Assembly (NCBI RefSeq): GCF_010093535.1
Contig: NW_022985193.1
Span: forward strand, 559,591 to 623,590
Reading direction: 5' to 3'
DNA: 64,000 nt
From: Lindgomyces ingoldianus
Taxonomy: Eukaryota; Ascomycota; Dothideomycetes; Pleosporales; Lindgomycetaceae
Every line of letters starts with the position of its first letter. The stretch's first letter is position 1. A model generated the notes under the pieces. It did no database searches, was not told where the DNA came from, and saw only the letters and a list, made by a program, of their open reading frames with translations. Below are positions 22,929 through 32,849 of this stretch, in pieces. The translations under genes and the position numbers were made by a program.

Positions 22929-25650
22929 AAAGACCTAGAAGAGCTACTCCTTTATAAGCCCTAAGATTATGTAATAAACCTTATAAATAACTTAAAGCTC
23001 TAAACTTATAAACTCTAGCTACTAATAAAAGTATAAAAAGAAACACTTTAGAAGTATGTTAATTAAATGTTAGCTAAAGAACACATTTAGAAAAGCAACG
23101 GCTCTATAGCATCTACTATAGTGTTTGTAAATAAAAAAGAAGAAAAGATCTAAGTTTATTAAAACTACTAAACTTTTAATAAAAACACTGTTTATAATTA
23201 GTTTTTACTTTTAATTATCTAGAATATTATAAATTAGCTAAAAAAAAAACCTAAGTACTTTACTAAGTTTAATATATAAGATAGCTTTAATAAAATTTAA
23301 ATTTAAAAAAATAATAAATAGCTTACTACTTTTAAAACTTTATAAGGCTTATATAAACTCTTTATAATGCTGCTTAGTCTAATAAATGCTCTAGCAACCT
23401 TCTAGAGAGTTATTAATACTGCACTTAACTTATATCTAGACATCTTTGTTCTAGTTTATTTAGATAATATACTAATCTTTACTAAAAACACCTAAGAAGA
23501 CTATATCTAGAAAGTAAAATAAGTACTAGATAAATTATAGAAATATAGCCTCTACTTTTAGCTTTTAAAGTATAAGTTTAATATATAGAAGATAGAATAC
23601 CTTAGGTTTATAATTAATAAAAAGAAAGTAAAGATTAACCTAGCTAAAGTTAAGAAAGTTTTAGACTAGCTAAAACTAATAACTATGAAAAAAGTAAGCG
23701 AATTCCTAGGGCTAATAAGATATATATAAAAAAATACTAAAAAACTATTTAAAAATTACACTTTTCTTAATAAACACTAGTTAGTACTAAGAAAAAAGGA
23801 ATAGCTAAATTTATATAAACTCTAGAAATAGTAAAAGTGTTTAGAATACTTAAGCACACTATTAGTAAAAAACTAGTCTTAAGAATGTATAACCTATAAC
23901 TAGAGACTAAAGTAAATATAGACGCATCTTTTTAAAAGAAAAAAGCTGCCTTCTACTAAAAACTAAAAAAATAGGCGCTAGCATTTAGTAGCCTATTACT
24001 CTGCTAAGTTTTCCGTTACTAAAGTAGACTATAGTATACTTAATAAAAAGCTAAAGGCTATTGTAAACGATTTAAGAACCTAAAAAATAAAACTTTAAAA
24101 ATAAAAAAACACTGTGAGGTCTTTACTAACTACGCTAACTTTATTATGTTTCTTTTTACTAAGAAACTTTTACTAATGCATATATAATAAGTAATAGAAC
24201 CTGCTTAATTTAATTTTATAATAAAACACATTACTAGCGCAAATAACTAGTAGGCGGATGCGCTAAGTTAGAGAGCAGACTACTTTAATAAATTAAAAAA
24301 AGATAGCAAGAAACTAGTACTATTTTATAAGAAAAAAATACACTAGTATATAATAGCTTAATACTAATAAAAAGCATAGCTGTTTTTACTTCAGCTTAGT
24401 AAAGATAAAAAAAACCCAATCTAAGAGTACTATAAAGTGCTAATGTTTAAACACTCTAGAATTAGAACTCTTTAGAAGAAACTAAAGGCTGCTATTTTAA
24501 AAACTATACCTAAGCTTAAGCAACTCTGCGTGGAAGTGCTGCGCAAGTGTAATACTTGCAATTAAAATAATTCTAGGCAACATAAACTCTATAGAGTCCT
24601 CTAACTAATAGAGGCCTTTAAACAACTATAGACAATAGTAACTAGTTATAGACTTTGTTACTAGTCTACCCTTATTATAAGAACTAGAATTAGAAAGACT
24701 CTGTAATAGAATAGTAGTAATAGTTAATAAAATAACTAAAATGCTACACTTTTAAGTGTTATAAAATATAATAACAGCTAAAAAAAACTTATTTATAAGC
24801 TTAAATAATACATCTTAAGCATTTATAGCACTCTTAAGGTTATATTAGACTGTAATAAACTGTTTACTGCGCATTTTTAGCAAGCAGCTATAAAACCTCT
24901 AAACATTACGCATAAGCTGTCTACAGAATATCACCCCTAGATAGATAGACAAACAGAGGAGGCTAACGCTAAAATAGAGAAGTACCTAAGAAAATACATC
25001 TTTTATAAATAAATAGACTAGGTAGAATAGCTTCTCTTAGCCTAACTAGCTATTAATACTACTAAATCTTTAGCAATAAAGAAAACACTTTATAAAGCTA
25101 ATTTTAGATATAACCTATGCTATGCTTTAAAAGAGACGCAACCTAGAGACCTTATTAAAGTAATTAATAAGATAAATTAGTTGCAAAAACTGCACTAGAA
25201 GTTAGCTAAAAAGGCGTAAAACAAAAGAGAATAAATAATAAAGTAATTAGAACAAACTTACTCTAAAGCCCTAGAAATCTACCTAGGGGACTACATATAT
25301 TTAGACACTAAACACCTACAGACCTCTAGACCTTCTAGAAAGCTAGTAGAAAAACAAATTAAACTCTATAAAGTGCTATAAATATAAAAAAATAACTGTA
25401 AACTTAAACTTCCTTTTATAATAAAGATTTACCTATAGTTCTACATCTTTAGGCTTAAAAAGGCCTTAAAATAAATCCTGCTATTTATAATAAGCTAGAA
25501 GGATGTAAAAAAAGAATATAAAGTAGAATAAATTATAAGCAACTAAAAGAAGAAACATAAACTTTTTATTAAATAAAAAAGGTAGCTTACTAGTAAAAAT
25601 ATATAAAAACTAGTTAAAAACTTAATAAATGCTTACTAACTACCAGAGAA
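22929..25650 (+). pseudogene. Gyp-4 pol remnant
   Basis: The plus strand shows the RT core with KYFTKFN (about 23250), LYKLFIMLLSLINALATF and YLDNILIF (about 23457-23480). RNase H follows around 23900-24290. The integrase zinc-finger pair has MFKHSRIR near 24445 and CNTCN near 24550. The integrase core then follows, with a chromodomain tail LTSKN near 25590. Stops are TAA and TAG. The catalytic second Asp of the RT box is Asn. Confidence 0.88.
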
Positions 25651-25794
25651 GTATTATTTGTCATGTTAAAACAAAACTAACTAGGCAAAAGCAGCCCTAA
25701 GGGGAACACGTTGCCTGCTATAGATAACAGCGCCGCGCTATTATTAGATAGCAGCAATGTACGCGGACAAGAACCTAGCAACGTGGGTTAAGAA

Positions 25795-26110
25795 AGAGGA
25801 AGACTAGCAGCTTCTACCTTAAGCGCTTTAATCTTATCTAGTAATAAAAAGTCTTTATTTTGTTGGATATTTTACCCTTTTATCTTAAAAGTAAGCTAGT
25901 TGCTTTTTTAAATAAAGCCTTTTTAAGACAATAATAGCCTTTTTCTTCTACATAGTAATTTTCTTAACTTAAACCTTCTCTAAATTTATAAATAGCTTTA
26001 ACTGCACTTTCTTTAGGCAGTTCTAAGTAGCATTAGAAATAAAAGTGTCGCACCTTTCTTACACACTCTACGCACTTGTTTAATAACAGGGTTAGAACAC
26101 AGGAAGACTT
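25795..26110 (-). pseudogene. Gyp-4 antisense accessory frame, degraded
   Basis: The minus strand gives LLLNKCVECVRK (about 26098-26062) and NKDFLLLDKIKALKVEAASLP (about 25860-25800), in the same order and position as in Gyp-1, Gyp-2 and Gyp-8. A frame break follows the Cys motif. It lies between the chromodomain and the LTR. Confidence 0.6.
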
Positions 26111-26994
26111 AGAGAAATAATAGAGACTATAAGAACACATCATTATGCAGTAAAAAGGATTAAGGAAAGAAGTAGTTTAGGTCTAACGAGTGTAAGTTAG
26201 CTAGTAAGGCATACTTTAGTGTTAAAAAAAAATAAACATCTGTAAAGTGTTTATAGAAAGAGACTTATAAGTAATAAAAAATTTCTAACACTTACAGTAG
26301 TATAGGCAGAGCAGTAAGGACGCTGCTAGAGAGAGAGGCCTGCGTGTTACAGTCTATAAATAGACTAGACAGAACCCTAGCAACATGCTCTACTGTTTAA
26401 ATAATTAAGCTTAGAACTCTTTTATGCTTAAATAGGAAGAACTAGAGGACCCTGCTGTGCAGGTAAACTCTAACCCCTTCAAGTAGGCTATAGAGGAATG
26501 CGTTGTCTAGTAGGAAGACCCTGCTAAGGATTGCAGTAATTATAAGGCTTAGTAAGTTAAGGCTGTAATTACTACATAATAGATTACAGTAATTGCAAGG
26601 CTTAGCAAGCTAAGGCTGTAATTACTATATAAACATAGATGTATAACGTACTTTACAGGCAAGTTGCTCACACACCTAAGTTGCTTACTTTGCTAAGGCC
26701 CTACTAAACTACTCTTTTAACACTAATGCATTCCTAACAACACTACTTAAACACGCTAAAAGAACATTAGATACAGCTTACACTCTAAGCTTTTAAATAA
26801 AACATAAAACTCTTAAAGAAATGTGCTGCAGCTATGTAAAAAGTCTTTTACAAGATAATAAATAACTATAGCGCTAGATAATCTTTATAAGCTAATTCTA
26901 TAGCTAACTTATAAAGGCTAGGTAATAATAAGAAGTAGGTAATTATTAAGACTATACTTAAGCTATATGTGCAAGGATTTTCCTTTTAGATAGC

Positions 26995-27584
26995 TGTTAC
27001 GGTCTACGGTTGGACCGGCGTAACTCCACCAGCAGTGCTCCACAATCTAGCTGGATTGGGACAGGGCTCGCTTATGAACCAGTCGGAAGACACGGGAGCA
27101 GCGCAGCTGCCCGCAATAACGGAAGAATGCGTCATCTAATAGGAAGACAGGCCACGAGTAAAGGGAGCTTAAGGGAGCTCTAGGAGCTTCCCTTAGCAAA
27201 CTCCTATAAACTCCCTCTGCTCCCCTTAGCACCCTAGCACATGTATATAGTTCCTGCATTAAACAACCTTTAGAAGGTGTGTTTAATGTTTAGTTTATTT
27301 TTTACATAAACTAAGTAGCATTTAGCTTTCTAAAGAGCTATAATACTATTTATATATCTTATATTATATATACCTCTAACTTTATCTAACAGGACTGTTT
27401 AACTTAGCCTCTTTACTGCTGCATTAAAGGCAAACTATAATCTAGTCACCCTATTCTACTCTAATAGCCTATTAGCCTGTACGTAGGACTGTACACCCTA
27501 CCGGTTGGCTCCTACCATCCGTCCTACTTCCCCCCTAGGAACATCATAAGACTCGAGTGCTTCCACGAAGAAAGGATTGTAACA
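26995..27584 (+). repeat. 590-bp solo LTR of the Gyp-8 family
   Basis: TGTTACGGTC to GTAACA with a perfect duplication ATAGC (26990-26994, 27585-27589). Both ends (about 150-180 bp each) are free of RIP while the middle (about 27260-27440) is mutated. That is the pattern expected from recombination between the two LTRs of an already RIP-mutated full element. The U3 block at 27155-27235 is a purine/pyrimidine array of AGGGAGCTT and CTCCC units. Confidence 0.92.
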
Positions 27585-28112
27585 ATAGCATTTATAGCTA
27601 ATATCGCTAATTCTTTACATGCTAAGTGTAATCTAGGCTATATTAGCATAAACTAGCCTAGTATGTTTATAAAGTGTTATTTAAAGCTTAAAGTAAAGTT
27701 TTAAGCATAAGTATAGTTAATAAATATTTAGCTTATAATAAAGCTTGTTTTACTAAAGTTGTACATGTTATTATTCTAAATACTATACTTAGCTTTAATA
27801 TTCTTTATAAGGCTAAACCTGTCTTAAATTACCTTAGGACTTTTATAGAGAGCTCTTTTATAGTTATACTACGCTTAAATGTTACTTTAAGCTTTAGATA
27901 GCACTTTCTAAACATACTAAGCTAGTTTATACTAATATAGCCTAGATTACACTTAGCGTGTAAAGAATTACCTATATTAGCTATAAATACTATTTAAGAA
28001 GGAAATCCTTATGTATATAGCTTAAGTATAGTTTTAATAATTACCTACTTTTTATTATTACTTAGCCTTTATAAGTTAGCTATAGAATTAGCTTGTAAAA
28101 GTTGTCTAGTGC

Positions 28113-28327
28113 TGTGATGACAAGCACTGTCTCTACTACCGTATGGAGCTGGGGAAGCATGGCAGAGTAGGTCGGCTCTATTTCAGCTAAACTAGGATGG
28201 GGAGTGAAGGAGGCGAAGGGTTTTCGCGAGAGAAAAGCTTGCGCAGCGCCAAGGCGCTAGCGCGCTCGCTTAACCCTTAGCGAGATCATGTGACTAGCAG
28301 CGGAGCTTGACAAGCAGCACCGTCACA
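28113..28327 (-). repeat. 215-bp solo LTR related to Gyp-7, unmutated
   Basis: Reverse orientation, TGTGATGACAAGCAC to CGTCACA. The last ~80 bp of the LTR (R/U5 side) match the Gyp-7 LTR closely, including GAAATAGAGCCGACCTACTC. The U3 side differs and is shorter. No RIP is visible. No clean duplication is seen (AGTGC versus AGTAG), and the fold-back arm beside it is deleted, so a deletion accompanied or followed insertion. Confidence 0.82.
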
Positions 28328-28726
28328 AGTAGGGTCTTAGTAAAAGTAAGCAACTTAGGTGTGTAAGCAACTCGCCTGTGAAGTACGTTATAAGACCTTA
28401 GTTAATTAACTTTTAGAAGGTATAATTAAAGTTTAGTTTATTTTTATAGACTAAGTAGCATTCTAGCTTTTTAATAAGCTGTAATACTAATTATATATCC
28501 TACAACATATATACCTCTAATCCTGTTCTACAAACTGTTTAACTAAGCGCCTTATACTGCTGTCTAAGCTTAAACCACAATCTAGCCGCTCTACCATCTC
28601 GATACCCGAATCACACCGAGGACTGTACATCCAACGTGGGTTACCCTCTATCCCGTCCCACCAGCACCCATCGGCCCGCGTGCTCGCAGCATCTACAAGG
28701 ACCCTGCCGAGCAAGGATTGTAACAG

Positions 28727-28771
28727 TAACTTAGGTTTGTAAGCAACTCATCTCTAGTATACATTATAAAA
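28727..28771. repeat. Degraded Fot1-type right terminal repeat
   Basis: Resembles the right end AAGCAACTTAGGTGTGTAAG plus AACTCGCC...ACGTTATA of the fold-back family, with C-to-T/G-to-A changes. Probably the target transposon of Gyp-4. Confidence 0.55.
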
Positions 28772-29284
28772 GTGTAATAATTATAAAAAAAATGTAGATA
28801 AGTAATATAAACTATATACAAAGTAATAGCGATAAACACACTACATTAGACTAAAATAATACTAATAATACACTTTATTACTAGACTTCTATTGTTAAGA
28901 AAGCTTAGAATAGAACAAATATACAACGCTATTACAGTAGCATAAGACAAGGTAAGCAAGTATGTGTATTTCTAGCTAATAAAAAAGTCTCTAGTTATAA
29001 AAAAACTAAAGTATAAACTAAACTAACATATAATTATCTAATATTCTTCTTAACTAAAGCGCCTCGCTACAGGCGTACCATCTCTCACCTCTACTATACT
29101 AAACCCTCTCTAACTACTAACTACTAGTTACCTCGGACACTGTCACAGGATTCTACACCCTCTCTTCTCTTTTTATCTTCTTTTATTAGGATCGTTCGTC
29201 ACTGCATTAAGCCAAGACAATCTCTTGGTTAGCTAAGATATTATAACATAGACCTTCTTAAGCTAGCAATTTACTAAGTGTTTT
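28772..29284. other. AT-rich unassigned stretch
   Basis: RIP-like composition up to about 29030, then gradually mixed (TCA, TCG and TGG reappear from about 29055). No frame, repeat partner or RNA was recognised. It marks the transition into the gene island. Confidence 0.5.
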
Positions 29285-29843
29285 AACATGCAGGGATGGC
29301 TAACGCGACGAGATTTCTTGGCGTTAAACATTCTATAAATACGGTAGCTGCTAAGATCTTAGGATTAATAATGATTAAGACAAACAGCTACTCAGCTTGG
29401 CGATGTATTGAAGCCGTTCACTGATAGTGTGCAGGTTCCAATCTCCAGTTACGGAGGAAGTATCGAGACTGGGAATATGGGGTGGAGATGATGGTTCAAG
29501 AATTTAGGGGCGACGCTAGTGCATTAATACCTAGATACATCAAGGTGTACGCGGCTCGCGCGTTCGCAGACGCTATTACGAATTGTGGATATTCACCTTG
29601 CGAGAATGTTCTAAAATTAAGAAACGCGAAGCTCAATGTCGGGCTCCTCCTTTTCGAGAAACGAGTACCCTGTCTCAGAATTGGTGTGAGGAGTACATCA
29701 GATTGCGGCTCGTCCCTTTTCAAGAAATGCCGCCTTTTCCTTGCCACGTTCCTTTTCATCGTCTTTTAGAAAACTGACCTCAAACTATTCTTTCAAGCCA
29801 AATTTTCATACCATACTCATTGATTCTCGACCTTTGGCCCAAC
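29285..29843. other. Non-repetitive upstream region of the sulfotransferase gene
   Basis: Normal composition. Opposing open frames of 60-95 codons overlap at 29482-29777, but none has family similarity, codon bias or intron context, so I treat them as chance. The sequence before the ATG (about 29740-29843) is pyrimidine-rich in places, as in many fungal promoters. No clear TATA or CCAAT box was identified. Confidence 0.5.
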
Positions 29844-30828
29844 ATGGCTTTTCAACCGTATACACCAAAACCCATCACCGACATATTCACAGCTGACACT
29901 GACGTTGACCGCCGCAAGTGCCATAGAACAGTGCCCATGAGAGTACTCGCCCTTGGGCTTGGTCGGACTGGTACTGCATGTAAGTCCCCAGATCTATTAT
30001 CGCAAAGATGAAGCACCGACTTACAAGACCCCCGAAGCTCTTCGTACTGCGCTGAAAGAGCTTGGGTTCACAGACTGTTACCATATGATGTCCGCTAGCG
30101 TCGAAAATCCACCGGACTGCCTCATGTGGCAGGATGCGTTTGCGGCCAAATACGACGATGAAGGAGAATTCGGCCGTGAGCAGTGGGATCAACTGCTAGG
30201 CCACTGCCAAGCCGTCTGCGATTGGCCTGCAGTAGCATTTGCGAAGGAGCTGATCCAGGCTTACCCAGAGGCCAAAGTCATCCTGACTACCAGAGACGTC
30301 GATTCGTGGCACGCGTGAGTCCCCACTAACGCCCAGTCTCGGTTACAAGATATAATGACCTGGAGTAGGTCAACGATGAGGACCGTGGACTGGAGAGTAA
30401 ATGATCCAGAGCTGAGATTTGTTGCCCTATGGGACTGGGGTGCAGGCCTCTATCAACCCATGCTCCGAAAATTCTGGGATGTCTTCTTTAAGGGAGATTT
30501 CAAAAAGTATGGCAAAGAGGTTTTCCATGACTATTATGCAGAAGTCCGGTCTCTGGTCCCGAAAGATAACTTGTTGGAGTATCGCATAGGCCAAGGATGG
30601 GGTCCTTTGTGCGAGTTCCTGGAGGTTTCCGCGCCAGAAGGGAAAAGGTTCCCCCATACGAACGATACGGATGGATTTGTTGATAGGTGCCGCGCAAGAA
30701 ACCGGGCGCAGATGTACAATATTCTGTTCCGAGGATTTATGATGGGCGGTGGAATTATGGCGACGCTGCTTTCAGCATCGGTGACCTGGTATCGATTTGG
30801 GTCTCGTCTCTCAGCGTTCCGGTCATGA
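29844..30828 (+). CDS. Sulfotransferase family protein (Sulfotransfer_4-like), three exons, 290 aa
   Basis: Exons 29844-29979, 30038-30314 and 30369-30828; introns of 58 nt (GTAAGT...AAG) and 54 nt (GTGAGT with CTAAC branch site...TAG). These boundaries keep the frame and restore the family sequence at both joins (RTGTA|S, SWHA|S). The protein matches the fungal P-loop sulfotransferase family often misnamed NAD-dependent epimerase. It has GLGRTGT (residues 38-44, PAPS 5'-phosphosulfate loop), DCYHM (58-62), the GHCQAVCDWPAVAFA region (100-114), TTRDVDSW (129-136, 3'-phosphate side), GWGPLCEFL (214-222) and FPHTND (232-237). A C-terminal hydrophobic segment (about 261-279) suggests membrane anchoring. 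Start: ATG in CAACATGGC; an in-frame ATG 24 bases upstream is less likely. Composition is normal with no stops, so the gene escaped RIP. Substrate unknown; no neighbouring pathway genes are visible. Confidence 0.9.
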
Positions 30829-31220
30829 GTTGACTTGTCTATAAGCCTGGCTTACTACGTTGGCGTTAGGGTTTGGAGGACACTTTTGCATTCACTCCTC
30901 TTCTGCGACTTGGCGGTGTTCTGCCTTGCCAGCGAGGTGCCACAGTGGACCGGTGCCCTAATGTAGCGTGTGTGTTGTTCATAGCATCAACGCAAGACCT
31001 CAAATATTTCTGACACCCAAGATACGGACGACTTCAGATTAGCATGAATGAAGTGCGACACATGATGCCAATTAGGAGTGACTTCTTAGGAACGGCTACA
31101 CCGGCAGTGTGTCGAGACGTAGTGCTGATGGAAGCGGTGGGCAAACGCTGGAGGAAATACAGGGTGCCATGTTGCAGGAACAATTGGCTCGACGTTTAAG
31201 AAAGATCTATTATGTGCAAA
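30829..31220. other. Downstream non-repetitive flank of the gene island
   Basis: Normal base composition, presumably 3' UTR and intergenic DNA. A short open frame begins at 31109 (MSRRSADGSGGQTLEEIQGA) but runs into AT-rich RIP-like DNA after about 31230. It could be the last shred of a second gene cut off by the repeat boundary; support is weak. Confidence 0.4.
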
Positions 31221-31451
31221 AAGTAGAAAGCTTCCTAGCCTTCCTTAGAACGTTTTTTCTCTTACTTAAATTATTTTATATAAACAATTAAAATCTTAGA
31301 AAAATGTAAATTATATTAATATTTTAAAAAATTGTTAGTAATAGAAAGTTTTTAGTTTATATAACGTAGTAGATTACTAATCTAGATACATTACTAAGCT
31401 AACTACTTTTTCTTAGCATAACTAACCTATGTTGTAGAACACTAGATTAAT
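31221..31451. other. AT-rich unassigned stretch right of the gene island
   Basis: Abrupt switch to TA-rich sequence lacking TCA, CCA, TGA and TGG. No similarity to other repeats in the window was found. Confidence 0.45.
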
Positions 31452-31740
31452 TGTAACAATTTGCATGAATTGTTCTGTTTAAAGTTACTAAACAAACTTA
31501 TATCCAAAGGTTCCGCATATCTGCCCCGACTCTGCCCTGCCCCCTACGCTACCTCTATCTCTAAGTATTTAGTTGCACCTCTTCTCTTAGCTAGCTTAGT
31601 AGTTTTCTAATATCCTTTTATACAAGGCTTATAAGTGTTAATGGAATTCCTAGGTTTCTAAGTATCTACGCACTTTTTTAATATGCTTCTAAGTAGATTT
31701 ACATTGCATTTAGACTTATTATCTTGCCTACACTATTACA
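31452..31740 (+). repeat. 289-bp LTR-like repeat (relative of the 5637-5916 solo LTR)
   Basis: TGTAACAATTTGCATG to CTATTACA. It aligns along most of its length with 5637-5916 but is RIP-mutated, especially in its right half. No 5-bp duplication is visible (TTAAT versus TTATA). The following ~45 bp (TTATATTAAAAAACTTRCTTTTRCTAGTAACAGC) also follow the copy at 61263-61510, so both may be LTR plus adjoining internal sequence. Confidence 0.7.
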
Positions 31741-31831
31741 TTATATTAAAAAACTTACTTTTGCTAGTAACAGCTTTTTTAATAATATTATATTAATTAT
31801 ATTTAATTATGTTTAAGCTTAAGTTATACTA

Positions 31832-32379
31832 ACGTACTTCACAGGCGAGTTGCTTACACACCTAAGTTGCTTACACACCTAAGTTGCTTACTTTTGCTAA
31901 AACTACACTCTAACAAACTCTATTATAGTCTATAACAACCCGCTCTAGCACTATATAGTATAGTATAGCCTAGAATATTATTTAGATACTACTTCTACTT
32001 CTTACTTACACATTTGCGTGTTATACCTAGTCTAATTACACTATTTATAGCGCCTTTAGAATAGCTTACTTACTTTAGCTTATACTTACTTTTTTTTTAT
32101 TACTGTGCGCTTTAAACTTCTTTAAAGCTATTAAGTATAAACTTTTTAAAATTATTAAAGTTTTTTTTACTTTAATCTACTTTTTTTTATGTAATTTATA
32201 TTATATAGTAGCTTTATTAGCTGCTTAAAGCTTAGTAATTTTTTATTATACTAATACTAGCTTATATATAATTATTACTACTCTTTTTAAAACTTTTTAA
32301 AACACTTTAACTATAAAAGTTAGTAATCTGTTAATATACTTTTAAATTTTTATTTTTATAAGTATTAATTATAACTTAT
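31832..32379 (-). mobile_element. Fot1-type transposon, left-end fragment C
   Basis: Starts ACGTACTTCACAGGCGAG after TA. Its terminal repeat carries two extra 17-bp units ACACCTAAGTTGCTTAC (one in fragment A, none in fragment B). The interior is the RIP-mutated C-terminal transposase half on the minus strand. It is cut by the Gyp-5 LTR at 32380. Confidence 0.78.
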
Positions 32380-32504
32380 TGTAACAACCGGCTATCCAAG
32401 TGTTTCCTCGGCTGACATAGACTGGCCTAGACCGCACTAGGCAGTCCTGGACAACTCCTGAACCGTGCCGTCAACCCCGCACTTCCCAGACAACGCCTAC
32501 CTCA
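32380..32504 (+). repeat. Gyp-5 5' LTR, outer piece
   Basis: 125 bp, nearly RIP-free (TCGG, CCGC and TGG retained), beginning TGTAACAACCGG. It continues at 44765 (AAAGCCAGGCATCC) beyond Gyp-6, where mutation quickly increases. The inner end of the LTR could not be placed with confidence, perhaps near 45.08 kb. Confidence 0.7.
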
Positions 32505-32509
32505 CCTAG

Positions 32510-32827
32510 TGTCACGATTGTGCACGAGTAAGGTTATAGAGCTTCACAGAGGTCTAGTTCAATTACTATGTGAGGTATCATAGTAGGTACAAGACGTTGT
32601 GTGAGGAACAGAAAGGTTTAAAAGAAAATTAGTAATTAAATACTTAGCTTAAAAGTCTAAGCGCTTTAGGTATAAATTAAGCCTATTCTAAGTTTAGTTA
32701 GTGTTAAGGCAGTTTATGCTTAAGTTTATGTCTATGTTATATTATGTTTATGTTAAACGTGCACTAATAATACTCTAGTACGTGTCTAATACAGTTATGT
32801 CTAGGATCTAGGGAGGATACTGTAACA
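32510..32827 (-). repeat. Gyp-6 3' LTR (left copy)
   Basis: Plus-strand ends TGTCACGATTG and ACTGTAACA. The left, outer ~70 bp retain TCA, TCG and TGA contexts. The right, inner ~120 bp show C-to-T/G-to-A changes relative to the right copy, for example GTCTATGTTATATT for GTCTGTGTTGTGTT. Confidence 0.93.
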
Positions 32828-32849
32828 GTACCCCCCCCCCTTATTAAAA

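Larger units (their letters stand above)
26646..28388. mobile_element. Fold-back element, copy B, carrying two solo LTRs
   Basis: Ends ACGTACTTTACAGGCAAG and the complement, flanked by TA (26644-26645, 28389-28390). It matches the palindromic element at 45875-46974 but has a solo LTR at 26995-27584. A second solo LTR at 28113-28327 replaces about 180 bp of the right arm. The remaining arms are RIP-mutated. Confidence 0.88.
22929..28726 (+). mobile_element. Gyp-4: gypsy pol plus composite 3' LTR (5' part lost)
   Basis: Starts abruptly in the region before RT, where the 3' LTR of Gyp-3 joins, and continues to a 3' LTR. The LTR is split by a fold-back element. Right of the LTR at 28727 lies a degraded Fot1-type inverted repeat, which suggests Gyp-4 had inserted into such a transposon. 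Confidence 0.85.
26345..28726 (+). repeat. Gyp-4 3' LTR, split by a fold-back element
   Basis: LTR pieces 26345-26643 and 28391-28726 (about 635 bp together) flank the fold-back insertion. The inner left edge is RIP-mutated, and the outer right edge (about 28560-28726) keeps CCG, TCG and CGA. A U3 block at about 26533-26630 consists of two direct repeats of about 50 bp (CAGTAATT...GGCTTAG...AAGGCTGTAATTACTA) just before the TATA-like box. An open frame at 28517-28714 on the minus strand is only unmutated LTR. Confidence 0.85.

Noticed and set aside
27047..28714. Minus-strand open frames 27047-27259 and 28517-28714
   Set aside because: Both lie in unmutated LTR sequence (solo LTR and Gyp-4 LTR edge), not in genes.
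29380..29450. tRNA-like sequence: GGTTCCAATCTCC resembling an internal B box, with CTCAGCTTGG about 40 bases upstream resembling an A box
   Set aside because: No T-stem, acceptor stem or anticodon arm pairs convincingly around these boxes, so it is not a tRNA gene; a decayed SINE cannot be excluded but is unsupported.
29482..29777. Overlapping 64-95 codon open frames on both strands upstream of the sulfotransferase gene
   Set aside because: No recognisable domain, no convincing start context and mutual overlap on both strands; best explained as chance in normal-composition DNA.
29887..30192. 101-codon minus-strand open frame across exon 1 to exon 2 of the sulfotransferase gene
   Set aside because: Opposite strand of a gene with clear family motifs; no similarity in its own frame.
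30427..30719. Minus-strand open frames of 61-76 codons under the third sulfotransferase exon
   Set aside because: Shadows of the well-supported plus-strand exon.
31109..31291. 60-codon plus-strand frame at the right edge of the gene island
   Set aside because: It runs from normal into AT-rich DNA without a domain; at most a shred of a truncated gene.
32829..32841. Run of C as a possible microsatellite or assembly error
   Set aside because: Read on the minus strand it is the polypurine tract directly before the Gyp-6 3' LTR, so a functional explanation exists.
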